Of a DNA stretch of 64,000 nt, positions 10,800 to 19,806 are shown piece after piece. The notes beneath the pieces are model-generated. The model was not told the origin of the DNA. It ran no database searches and saw nothing but the letters and a program-made list of their open reading frames with translations. The position numbers were made by a program, and so were the translations under genes. Within the stretch, counting starts at the first letter, position 1; each line of letters begins with the position of its first letter. The stretch lies in the NCBI GenBank assembly GCA_946402905.1, contig CAMIYC010000008.1:27928-91927 (forward strand), in the 5' to 3' direction. The stretch is from an uncultured Prevotellaceae bacterium. GTDB lineage: Bacteria; Bacteroidota; Bacteroidia; Bacteroidales; Bacteroidaceae.

Positions 10800-12830
10800 T
10801 TATTTGGCTTTCACTATCGTATAGTTGGTCACGGGATTGCCGTGGTCGTCGATCAGTCTCACGCAGAAGTCGCTCATGCCCGGGCCGTTGATGACAGTGC
10901 CGCGGATCACGTTGCGCCCCTTGCGGAGAGTGATACGCCGGGAGGTGCCGTCGTCGCGCACCATTCGGCGGTCGTTGGACAGCAGCAGGGCTTCCTCGCC
11001 GTTCACCCACCACATCGAGGCCCCGTTGGAGCCTACAGCCAGTCTCACATCCTTCATTTCCTCAGGGCAGTCGATCACGGTGACCATCCAGAAGTGTACG
11101 CCATAGACTTGCTTGCCGAGCAGGTCGGCGAAACGGAAAAGTTTCACATTGTAGTTGACACTCTCCGTGTCGTGCCAAGTGAGGGTCTGTTTGCCCACCT
11201 TCACTTTCTGTCCGTCTTTTGGCAGTATGCTGAATTGTCCCTTGAACGCCTCTTTGCCAAATTGCTCTCTGAGGTAGGTATCGGTGAAGACGGTATTGCT
11301 TGGATTGGGTTTGTCGATAGGCTCCAGTATCATCCACCGGCGAATGTAGCCATCGCCATCGGGCTGCGAGACATCGCCTTGAGGTGTATTAAAATAGGTG
11401 GGGCGGTTCTTGAACATCACCCAGTCGACACACACTTCCTCGCCCTCGCAGGTCACCACCAGGTCGGTCACTCCTTTGGGCGTGTATTCCAGAGGTGCTG
11501 TCAGAGTGAGCCATTGACCGCTCATATTGCGGCGGAAGGGACCGTTCTCGCTTACGACGGTCATTTTGATCTTCCCAATGACCTTGCCTTTTGGGTCTTT
11601 CTCACGTACATACAACTCTGTGTTGGCATTGGCTTTGGCGCATACCACCATATATCCGTCTTTGACACCGGAGAAGTCGACATCATTGAACTTCACCCAA
11701 CTGCCTTTTCGGGGCAGGTCGACATACCATCCGCGGAAGCAGTTGGTCGTATCGTGATATTCTGCAGCAACACCGGTGCTCACGTCGCTGAAGCGGTCGA
11801 TCTCTATCTTGGTCGTGGCAGGTCTTACTCCCACGCCACGCAGGGTCTCTTTCACCTCTTTGATGGTGCCGTCGGCATTGAAGTATACTTTTTCTATACA
11901 TGCAGACCGCCGTTTGTCCATCGACGGTGAGAAATAGTTGCGGTGATAGAAAAGATACCACTGGCCTTTATACTCAATCAGACTGTGATGGTTGGTCCAG
12001 CATCCATTGTCGTGCTCCGCCATGATCAGGCCCTTGAACTCCCACGGACCAAGCGGATTCTTAGACATAGCGTAGGCCAGGGTCTCCGTGCCGCCCTCTG
12101 TGCGCACCCAGGGGAAACTGAGGTAATACCAGTCGCCACGCTTGAAGGCGAAAGGCCCCTCCTTGAAACCGTCGGGCAGTCCTTCCATGGTTTGTCCGCC
12201 CACATACATCGGAGGCATCTGTTGCTGGTTGGCTTCGCCGCCCGGACGCTGGGGGAAGGTCACTTTCTGCAGTTCGCCGTCGAGTTCCTTCATATTGCTC
12301 TTCAACTTACCTCCGCGGATACCCATCCCCGACCAGTAAAGGTATGCCGAACCGTCGTCGTCGATGAGCACACAGGGGTCGATGCCCGACACACCTTTGA
12401 TCGGCTCCGGCTCAAGAGTGAACGGTCCCTCGGGCTTGTCGGCAGTGGCCACACCGATGGCGAAGCCACGTCCTGTCTTCGGTCCGTTGGGGAAATAAAA
12501 ATAATACTTGCCGTTTTTGTATACACAGTCTGGTGCCCACATGGAGTATCCGTCGGGTTTTCCCCAGGGCACCTTCTCCTGAGAGACGATCATTCCGTGG
12601 TCAGTCCAGTCGCAGAGGTCATCTGAGGAGAAGACGTGGTAATCGGCCATGCAGAACCAGTCTTGACGCTGCCCCTCGGGCGCGGGGATGTCGTGAGACG
12701 GATAGACATATACCCTGCCGTTGAACACCCTGGCTGTGGGGTCGGCAGTGAACTGGTCGCGAATGATAGGGTTTTGCGCCTGGAGCGTGAGTGTTATTCC
12801 AAGCAGTAATAGAGATAGATTTTTCTTCAT
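10800..12830 (-). CDS. GH43-family beta-xylosidase/arabinofuranosidase with C-terminal CBM6-like region
   Basis: Start reset to MKKNLSLLLLGITLTLQAQ; NPIIRDQFTADPTARVFNGRVYVYPSHD, MWAPDCVYKNGKYYFYFPNG, GIDPCVLIDDDGSAYLYW. Confidence 0.88.
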   Translation of the reverse strand: MKKNLSLLLLGITLTLQAQNPIIRDQFTADPTARVFNGRVYVYPSHDIPAPEGQRQDWFCMADYHVFSSDDLCDWTDHGMIVSQEKVPWGKPDGYSMWAPDCVYKNGKYYFYFPNGPKTGRGFAIGVATADKPEGPFTLEPEPIKGVSGIDPCVLIDDDGSAYLYWSGMGIRGGKLKSNMKELDGELQKVTFPQRPGGEANQQQMPPMYVGGQTMEGLPDGFKEGPFAFKRGDWYYLSFPWVRTEGGTETLAYAMSKNPLGPWEFKGLIMAEHDNGCWTNHHSLIEYKGQWYLFYHRNYFSPSMDKRRSACIEKVYFNADGTIKEVKETLRGVGVRPATTKIEIDRFSDVSTGVAAEYHDTTNCFRGWYVDLPRKGSWVKFNDVDFSGVKDGYMVVCAKANANTELYVREKDPKGKVIGKIKMTVVSENGPFRRNMSGQWLTLTAPLEYTPKGVTDLVVTCEGEEVCVDWVMFKNRPTYFNTPQGDVSQPDGDGYIRRWMILEPIDKPNPSNTVFTDTYLREQFGKEAFKGQFSILPKDGQKVKVGKQTLTWHDTESVNYNVKLFRFADLLGKQVYGVHFWMVTVIDCPEEMKDVRLAVGSNGASMWWVNGEEALLLSNDRRMVRDDGTSRRITLRKGRNVIRGTVINGPGMSDFCVRLIDDHGNPVTNYTIVKAK

Positions 12831-13053
12831 ATAGAGATGATAAAATGTTTTCTCCACAAAATAAATACAAAAATAGCAACAATCCAATAACCTTTTTCAA
12901 ATTTTTTGCCAGATGCAACATGACAAAATATTTTTGACACTCAAGAAAAAGGATGAAGCTTAGGGCTTTTGTCCGTTGACCGAAAAACACCAACACACAA
13001 ATCAAGGAATCATTTCCAGCCAAAAAAGAATGTGAAAAGAAAAAAGCCAAATA

Positions 13054-13085
13054 TTTGTTCCTTCACTAAAAAATGTGTAATTTTG
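13054..13085 (+). promoter_or_regulatory. Bacteroidetes-type promoter (TTTG-N20-TAATTTTG)
   Basis: TTTG 13054-13057 and TAATTTTG 13078-13085, 15 bp before ATG 13101. Confidence 0.7.
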
Positions 13086-13100
13086 CAAAAAATACACCAC

Positions 13101-14294
13101 ATGCCATCAATAGCCATCTACGCCATCACTTCGGAACTCCATGATGCAGATGCTGTTCATTCAGCCACCATAGAATTCCTCAACAGTCTTGGTTTCGACT
13201 ACGATCTAAGAGGCGACGATTTCTCTGACTATGGCTCTCATGCCCTACACCTTATTTTTATACGTACAGGTGGTACTGAAGGCCAGTTCAAAAAGATCCT
13301 GCCCTTGCTTCAGAGGCAGTCAGGGCAACCTGTCTATCTGTTGACCTCCGGCAAGAGCAATTCGCTGGCTGCTTCGATGGAAATCCTTTCTTATTTGTAT
13401 CAGCACCATATCAGTGGAGAGATTATACATGGCAGCGCGGCCTATATCTCACAAAGAGTCTCGATGCTGGAAAAAGCAGAATCGGCCAAGCGGAAGTGGA
13501 GCCGGTGTCGGCTTGGTGTTGTCGGCAAGCCTTCAGACTGGCTGATCTCCAGCGGAACGGATTATGACGTGGTGAAGCAGCGGACAGGCATTTCGCTGGT
13601 GGATATACCGATGGATGAACTGCTCGCCCTCTATGAGCAGACCCCCGTACGAGACGATGTGCAGAAAACCGGTATCGGGCCTGTAGACCTGGCTCTCGCT
13701 GGTGCGTACCGCATTTATGATGCCCTGAGGGCAGTCGTCAAGAAATACGAGCTCAGCGGTTTCACCATCAGATGTTTCGACCTGCTCAGCGCAGTACACA
13801 ACACCGGATGCCTGGCTCTGGCAAAACTCAACGCTGAGGGCATCGTGGCTGGATGCGAGGGTGATATCCCTGCTATGCTGACGATGGCTATCGCACAGTC
13901 TGCGCTTTCATGCAGCGGTTTTCAGGCCAATCCCGCCTTTGTCGACGTAGATGCGGGAGAGATACTTTTCGCTCATTGCACCATCCCGTTTGACATGGTG
14001 GAGCGATTTGAGTATGACACGCACTTTGAGTCAGGTATCGGAGTAGGCATCAGGGGCTTTGCGCCGTGCGGTCCTGTGACGGTATTCAAAGTCTCCGGCG
14101 ATCTTACGCGCCATTTCATCGCTGAGGGTGAACTCCTCGCCTGTGAGTCAAGCCCCGGACTCTGCCGCACACAGATGCGCATCCGGTTGAATGACAAAGA
14201 GGCTGCCAGCTATTTCCTGAGACATCCCATCGGCAATCATCATATCATCGTACAGGGTCATCACCGGGCTTTGTTCAAGCAACTACTGATGTAG
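13101..14294 (+). CDS. L-fucose isomerase-like protein (sugar isomerase fold)
   Basis: MPSIAIYAITSELHDADAVHSATIEFLNSLGFDYDLRGDDF...; C-terminal SGDLTRHFIAEGELL...HHIIVQGHHRALFKQLL resembles fucose/arabinose isomerase C-terminal regions. Confidence 0.55.
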   Translation: MPSIAIYAITSELHDADAVHSATIEFLNSLGFDYDLRGDDFSDYGSHALHLIFIRTGGTEGQFKKILPLLQRQSGQPVYLLTSGKSNSLAASMEILSYLYQHHISGEIIHGSAAYISQRVSMLEKAESAKRKWSRCRLGVVGKPSDWLISSGTDYDVVKQRTGISLVDIPMDELLALYEQTPVRDDVQKTGIGPVDLALAGAYRIYDALRAVVKKYELSGFTIRCFDLLSAVHNTGCLALAKLNAEGIVAGCEGDIPAMLTMAIAQSALSCSGFQANPAFVDVDAGEILFAHCTIPFDMVERFEYDTHFESGIGVGIRGFAPCGPVTVFKVSGDLTRHFIAEGELLACESSPGLCRTQMRIRLNDKEAASYFLRHPIGNHHIIVQGHHRALFKQLLM

Positions 14295-14304
14295 ACCGAC
14301 TTAT

Positions 14305-14326
14305 TTTGTTGCAAAATTGCAACAAA
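14305..14326. repeat. Perfect inverted repeat TTTGTTGCAA-AA-TTGCAACAAA (terminator or operator)
   Basis: 10-bp arms located 11 bp after the upstream stop codon and ~130 bp before the downstream ATG. Confidence 0.6.
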
Positions 14327-14453
14327 CACGTTTTTGCCATTCAAGTCAAATGTCAAATTTTTAAATGAATTAGAAAGTACTATTTCGACAGTATTCTTCT
14401 CTTTTTAATACTTATCAAACCTATAAGGCAAACCATCAACCACTTATAACAAA

Positions 14454-16202
14454 ATGGAATCAACAGGAAGTGTTATTTTTTTAGTGTTCCGCTTACTTGG
14501 TTCATTAGCGCTTTTGATGTATGGTATGAAAACCATGAGTGACGCCTTGCAAAAGATGGCGGGTCCCCAGCTCCGTCATGTACTTGGCGCTATGACCACC
14601 AACAGGTTTACCGGCATGCTCACGGGTATCCTGGTGACCGCTGCGGTGCAGTCGTCTACAGCTACGACAGTGATGACCGTGTCGTTTGTCAGCGCGGGGC
14701 TTCTTACGCTCGCACAGGCCATCAGCGTCATCATGGGAGCCAATATCGGTACTACGCTGACGGCTTGGATCATGTCGGCTGGATTCTCATTCAACATTAC
14801 CGACTTTGTTTATCCCGCTTTTTTCATAGCCATTATCCTTATCTATAATAAAAGAAGACGCACCGTCGGAGATTTCCTCTATGGCATCGCTTTCATGTTT
14901 CTCGGTCTCGGCACGCTCAGACAGACTGGCATCGACATGAATCTCGGAGAGCAGGAGGCAGTGCTCAATTTCTTCTCCAGCTTCGACCCTCATAGTTTTT
15001 CCACCACCTTGCTCTTCCTCCTCATAGGCGGTGTGCTCACTATGTGCGTACAGTCGTCGGCAGCTGTCATGGCCATCACCATGATTTTATGCTCCAGTGG
15101 AGTGCTGCCCATCTACCAGGGCATCGCACTGGTCATGGGTGAGAATATCGGTACCACGGTGACCTCTAACATTGTGGCACTCTCAGCGGGCACACAGGCC
15201 AGAAGGGCAGCATTCGCCCACATGTTCTTCAACTTGTTTGGCGTGTGCTGGATACTCCTTATCTTCCAGCCTTTTGTCAATATGGTGTGCTCTTTGGTCG
15301 GATATGACGTGACCATGACCAAGGAAGCCGTCGGACAGGAAGCTTTCCTGGCCAACGCTGCCAAACTGAGTTTTGTGCTTGCCGCATTCCACACCTGTTT
15401 CAACCTGGCCAATACCGGCATTCTCATCTGGTTTATACCGCAGATAGAAAAGCTGGTGTGCCGTGTGATTAAAACGAAGACCGACGTCGATGACGAGGAT
15501 ACCCGACTGCGTTATATCAGCAGTGGTATCATGAAGACCCCAGAGATCTCTGTGCTGCAGGCCCAGAAGGAAATCGGTCTCTTCGGTATGCGCATCCAGC
15601 GTATGTTTGGCATGGTGCAGAATCTCTTTGAGATGAGTATGAAGAATCCTGCTGATGTAGACAAAAACGAGCGTGAGGAATTCAAAAAGTTATACGATCG
15701 CATCGAGAAATATGAGGGTATCTCCGACAATATGGAGATAGAGATAGCCAATTATCTGGAGCAAGTAGGCGACGCTCACCTGTCTGATGAGACAAAGAGC
15801 AAGATCCGTCAGATGATGCGTGAGATCAGTGAAATCGAGAGTATCGGCGACGCCTGCTACAACCTGGCCCGCACCTTGCACCGCAAACAAGAGTCGGGCA
15901 AAGTGTTCACTGAGTCTCAGACCAAGGACCTCATGGTCATGATGCAACTCACAGACGACGCGCTCACACAGATGAACAAAGTGATGAACGGAAGAAAAGA
16001 AGAAAACTCGATCAACGAGACATTCAGGATCGAAAACGATATCAACTCTATGCGAGACCGGTTGAAGTCAGGCAATATCGAGGCCATCAACAACCATCAG
16101 TATGATTACGCCGTAGGCACCATGTATACCGACTTGATCGGAGAATGCGAGAAACTGGGCGACTATGTCGTCAATGTGGTCGAAGCCAGGTTCGGACAGT
16201 AA
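14454..16202 (+). CDS. Na+/phosphate cotransporter family protein with C-terminal PhoU-like domain
   Basis: Duplicated TAAVQSSTATTVMTVSFVSAGLL / TMCVQSSAAVMAITMILCSSG motifs; GANIGTT/GENIGTT; C-terminal helical PhoU-like region. Confidence 0.92.
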   Translation: MESTGSVIFLVFRLLGSLALLMYGMKTMSDALQKMAGPQLRHVLGAMTTNRFTGMLTGILVTAAVQSSTATTVMTVSFVSAGLLTLAQAISVIMGANIGTTLTAWIMSAGFSFNITDFVYPAFFIAIILIYNKRRRTVGDFLYGIAFMFLGLGTLRQTGIDMNLGEQEAVLNFFSSFDPHSFSTTLLFLLIGGVLTMCVQSSAAVMAITMILCSSGVLPIYQGIALVMGENIGTTVTSNIVALSAGTQARRAAFAHMFFNLFGVCWILLIFQPFVNMVCSLVGYDVTMTKEAVGQEAFLANAAKLSFVLAAFHTCFNLANTGILIWFIPQIEKLVCRVIKTKTDVDDEDTRLRYISSGIMKTPEISVLQAQKEIGLFGMRIQRMFGMVQNLFEMSMKNPADVDKNEREEFKKLYDRIEKYEGISDNMEIEIANYLEQVGDAHLSDETKSKIRQMMREISEIESIGDACYNLARTLHRKQESGKVFTESQTKDLMVMMQLTDDALTQMNKVMNGRKEENSINETFRIENDINSMRDRLKSGNIEAINNHQYDYAVGTMYTDLIGECEKLGDYVVNVVEARFGQ

Positions 16203-16271
16203 GTCGATAGACTTGACATCGCCTCTTCTCTCTATAAAAAGATAACATTCCAAACTATACGCCATTGCAAT

Positions 16272-17006
16272 ATGACTGAGAGCAGAATACTCATCGTAGA
16301 TGACGAAGAAGACCTTTGCAACATCTTGCAGGTCAACCTTGAGACAGCTGGCTATACCACTGTCGTGGCATATTCCGCCGAGGATGCCTTGAAGAAACTA
16401 CAAGTCGAAAGCGCGTCGCCTCTGGAAGGTGATACGGAGCAGCTGCCTTTCAGCCTGATTTTGCTCGACGTGATGATGCCGGGAATGTCGGGCTTTCAGT
16501 TGGCGAAACAACTGAAGTCAAATCAGCGTTTTCACAAAATGCCCATCATTTTCCTCACCGCCAAAGACTCTCTCGAAGACACACTCACCGGTTTCAGTCT
16601 CGGTGCTGACGATTATATATCCAAACCTTTCTCTGTAAAAGAGGTGATGGCCAGAGTCAGAGCCGTCATCAGCAGGACGTATCCTGATGAGAACGAGGCT
16701 GTCAGCCTGGCCAGCTATCTGGGGCTGAAGATGGACAATGACAAGAAGACGGTGGAAGTAGACGAAACTGTCATCCCTTTCACCCGCACCGAATTTGAGT
16801 TGCTATGGCTGCTGCTTAACAATCGTAATGTAGTGTTCAGCCGGCAGGAACTGATCAAGAGGGTATGGCCCAAAGATGTCATTGTCACCGGGCGTACCAT
16901 AGATGTCAATATCAACAGGCTGCGCAAGAAAATCGGCCGTTATGCACCTTGTATCGCCACACGGCAAGGTTTCGGATATTTTTTCCAGGAAGACGAACTG
17001 AAATAA
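16272..17006 (+). CDS. OmpR-family response regulator (RprY-like)
   Basis: Receiver ILIVDDEEDLCNIL...LILLDVMMPGMSGFQL...IIFLTAKD; winged-helix VWPKDVIVTGRTIDVNINRLRKKIG. Confidence 0.93.
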   Translation: MTESRILIVDDEEDLCNILQVNLETAGYTTVVAYSAEDALKKLQVESASPLEGDTEQLPFSLILLDVMMPGMSGFQLAKQLKSNQRFHKMPIIFLTAKDSLEDTLTGFSLGADDYISKPFSVKEVMARVRAVISRTYPDENEAVSLASYLGLKMDNDKKTVEVDETVIPFTRTEFELLWLLLNNRNVVFSRQELIKRVWPKDVIVTGRTIDVNINRLRKKIGRYAPCIATRQGFGYFFQEDELK

Positions 17007-17025
17007 TCCAGGATATAGAACAGCA

Positions 17026-17805
17026 ATGTTGATTTCAAAAAACCAATATCTTAAAGGGTTTGGCATTACGGTCCTGATCCTCGCGCTTGTGCGCTGTGTC
17101 TTTCCGTCGATAGCCCGGCCCGATCACTTGGCTACCGAGTCTCTTTCAGATACCATCCAGCAGGAAGACACCTCTCGACAGGTCTTACAGGCTGAGGTCC
17201 ACAACGTCTCAGCCAGACAGGACACGGTCCAGAAAAAACACCCCATCTATGGTGTGGTGAGCTATCATCGGGCTTTCCCCGACTCCAATGATGTACAACT
17301 GGCATCGGCGCAGAAATACGGCGTAAGCCCTGTCGCCAACCGTGACGAGGCAGAAGACCGCAAGTCAGAACTGGTCTACATGGGCTCCAGCCCGTTCTTC
17401 CACATCGACCCTCTCAAGAGCAGCATTCCCTATCTGGTGCCGAGAGCCTCGGTGCTGCTTCATGATATAGGCCGCAATTTTTTCGACAGTCTGCGAGTGA
17501 AGCAGATACCGTTGCATCAGATCATCGTCACCAGCATCCTCAGAAGCGAGGAGGATGTGGCCCGGCTCAGGCAAGTCAATCGCAACACCTCAGAAAACAG
17601 CTGCCATCGGTATGGCACCACATTTGACATCTCATACAACCGCTACAAGACGGTGAGCGACCCTCAGGGTCCCAGACGCAGAGAGGTGCAGAATGACACC
17701 CTGAAGTGGGTATTGAGCGAAGTGCTCAACGACCTGAGAAAGGACGAACGATGCTATGTGAAGTACGAGGTGAAACAGGGGTGCTTCCATATCACCGTGA
17801 GATGA
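17026..17805 (+). CDS. DUF5715-like membrane-anchored/secreted protein
   Basis: N-terminal hydrophobic anchor; SELVYMGSSPFFHIDPLKSSIPYLVPRASVLLHDIGRNFFDSL, HRYGTTFDISYNRY. Confidence 0.7.
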   Translation: MLISKNQYLKGFGITVLILALVRCVFPSIARPDHLATESLSDTIQQEDTSRQVLQAEVHNVSARQDTVQKKHPIYGVVSYHRAFPDSNDVQLASAQKYGVSPVANRDEAEDRKSELVYMGSSPFFHIDPLKSSIPYLVPRASVLLHDIGRNFFDSLRVKQIPLHQIIVTSILRSEEDVARLRQVNRNTSENSCHRYGTTFDISYNRYKTVSDPQGPRRREVQNDTLKWVLSEVLNDLRKDERCYVKYEVKQGCFHITVR

Positions 17806-17809
17806 TGCG

Positions 17810-19801
17810 TCATTTGTTCTTTCTGTCGCGCTCTTTGATGATGCCATGGCGATAGGCGTAGAGCAGTTTCTCCAGATCGGCTATCTGTCCCCTGATTTCT
17901 TTACCCTTGTCGGTGTCGGCTACACGCATACGCTGTGCCGACATCTCAACGATTTGTATGGTACTCTTGATGTCAGTACCTCTGAGTACGGCATCACGGG
18001 CAGAGGTGAATGGCTCATGCTGCACCAGTTCAAAGCCGCGGCTGTGGTATACCAGTGTATATCCGGCGATACCGGTCTCTTTGTGATAGGCCTGAGAGAA
18101 TCCGCCATCGATGACCATCAGTTTGCCATTGGCCTTGATCGGATTTTCGCCTGTCTTCACATGCACGGGCACATGTCCGTTGATAATATGGCGGTTGGGA
18201 CCTTCCACTTCGAAGGCATCCATGATGCGGTCGCAGATTTCCTCGTTGTCGCGCAACTTGAAATAGAAGCCTTTCTCTTCTTTGTGGGTCTCTTTGGCCG
18301 TCAGGAAATACCGCTCAAAGGTGGCCATCTTCGACTTGTCAAACAAGGGGGAGTCCTTGCCACACCACAGGTAGAGGAAATAGTCGATGGCGTTCTGTCG
18401 CAGTAGGGGCTCGGTGTCATACTGAAAGGCGGCGCGGATCACCATGCCGATATTGTGCATCAGTTCCTTGCCCTTGTATTTCTTTCCGTTGGGCAGCTCC
18501 ACCTCCTTGAGCGAACCGTCTTCGCAGAGTGGAATCGAGGCATGGAAGAGCAGGTTGTTGTTCACCACCGCATACATGCAGCCATGACGCAGCATCATGC
18601 GGATGTGCTGGTGCAGTTTCTCGCTGACAGCAAAAGAATGGTGCAGTTTAGCCATCAGCGCAGTCTCCGACTCTGTAAGCCGGTAAGGATGTGAGGGGTC
18701 GATAGTGGGGAAGTGATGACTCGTCATCTCATATTCCTTGCCGTCGACGGTATAGACACCGCGCTCATAATCAATATGACTGAGCACCATGCGGTCGGAC
18801 ATCTTCCATTCGGGATGCCGTTCAAACAATTGCGACTCTATCTTGAACTGTATCACGGAGATGGCTTTGTGCATGCGTGCCGTGAGCATCTGCGTCTTCG
18901 TGTCGGTGTCAGCGTTCTCGCCGTTTAGTCTGGGCTTGAATTCCTCACAGGGATCGTCTCCATAGGTGTCGATGGCAAAAGTAGCCAATGGTATGAGGTT
19001 GATGCCATATCCCTCTTCGAGGGTCGTCAGATTGGAGTATCTGAGTGAAAGTCGTATCACGTTGCACATGCAAGCCTCGTTGCCCGCACACGCACCCATC
19101 CACAGGATGTCGTGGTTGCCCCACTGTATGTCCCAGCTGTGATAGGTGAGCATAGTGTCGAGTATGATGTGCGCGCCCGGCCCCCTGTCATAGATGTCGC
19201 CCAGGATATGCAGCTGGTCGATGGCCAGACGGTGTATCACATTGGAGATGGCGATGATGAAGTCTTCGGCACTGCCGGTGGAGATAATGGTGTCGATAAT
19301 GGCACTGACGTATGCGCTCTTGTTAGTGTCTTCCGTACGCTCATGCAGCAGCTCCTGGATGATGTAGCTGAACTCGGGTGGCAGGGCCTTCCTTACTTTT
19401 GAGCGGGTATATTTGCTCGACACGTCACGGCATACCTTCACCAGGTGGTGTATAGTGATGTGATACCAGTCTTCGATGTCTTCCTCTGATTCTTTCACCA
19501 ACTCCAGTTTTTGGGCGGGATAGTAGATCAGCGTACACAACTCCTTCTTCTCCGACTCCCGGATCTCGTTGCCGAAAATCTCATTCACTTTGCGCTTGAT
19601 ATTGCCGGAGGCGTTTTTAAGCACATGTTGGAATGCCTCGTGCTCACCGTGGATGTCAGCCAGGAAGTGTTCTGTCCCCTTGGGCAGGTTGAGAATGGCT
19701 TGCAGGTTGATGATTTCTGTGCTGGCTTCGGCTATTGTCGGAAAAGTCTGCGACAACAGCTCCAAATATCTCATGTCTTTTTCAATTGTACTTGCTTTCA
19801 T
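17810..19801 (-). CDS. fbp: Fructose-1,6-bisphosphatase, class III (Fbp/YydE-type)
   Basis: FLADIHGEHEAFQHVLKNASG, LHILGDIYDRGPGAHIILD, WGNHDILWMGACAGN. Start set to ATG at 19801; the longer ORF start is a TTG. Confidence 0.93.
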   Translation of the reverse strand: MKASTIEKDMRYLELLSQTFPTIAEASTEIINLQAILNLPKGTEHFLADIHGEHEAFQHVLKNASGNIKRKVNEIFGNEIRESEKKELCTLIYYPAQKLELVKESEEDIEDWYHITIHHLVKVCRDVSSKYTRSKVRKALPPEFSYIIQELLHERTEDTNKSAYVSAIIDTIISTGSAEDFIIAISNVIHRLAIDQLHILGDIYDRGPGAHIILDTMLTYHSWDIQWGNHDILWMGACAGNEACMCNVIRLSLRYSNLTTLEEGYGINLIPLATFAIDTYGDDPCEEFKPRLNGENADTDTKTQMLTARMHKAISVIQFKIESQLFERHPEWKMSDRMVLSHIDYERGVYTVDGKEYEMTSHHFPTIDPSHPYRLTESETALMAKLHHSFAVSEKLHQHIRMMLRHGCMYAVVNNNLLFHASIPLCEDGSLKEVELPNGKKYKGKELMHNIGMVIRAAFQYDTEPLLRQNAIDYFLYLWCGKDSPLFDKSKMATFERYFLTAKETHKEEKGFYFKLRDNEEICDRIMDAFEVEGPNRHIINGHVPVHVKTGENPIKANGKLMVIDGGFSQAYHKETGIAGYTLVYHSRGFELVQHEPFTSARDAVLRGTDIKSTIQIVEMSAQRMRVADTDKGKEIRGQIADLEKLLYAYRHGIIKERDRKNK

Positions 19802-19806
19802 CGTAT

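Noticed and set aside
10725-11930. 401-aa plus-strand ORF (with 11943-12626)
   Set aside because: Antisense to the GH43 gene; no recognisable domain; typical GC-biased shadow ORF.
12830-12887. Upstream extension of the second GH43 ORF
   Set aside because: MDCCYFCIYFVEKTFYHLY precedes a clear signal peptide MKKNLSLLLLGITLTLQAQ; the extension is non-coding leader with a candidate -7 box TATTTTTG at 12868-12875 (minus).
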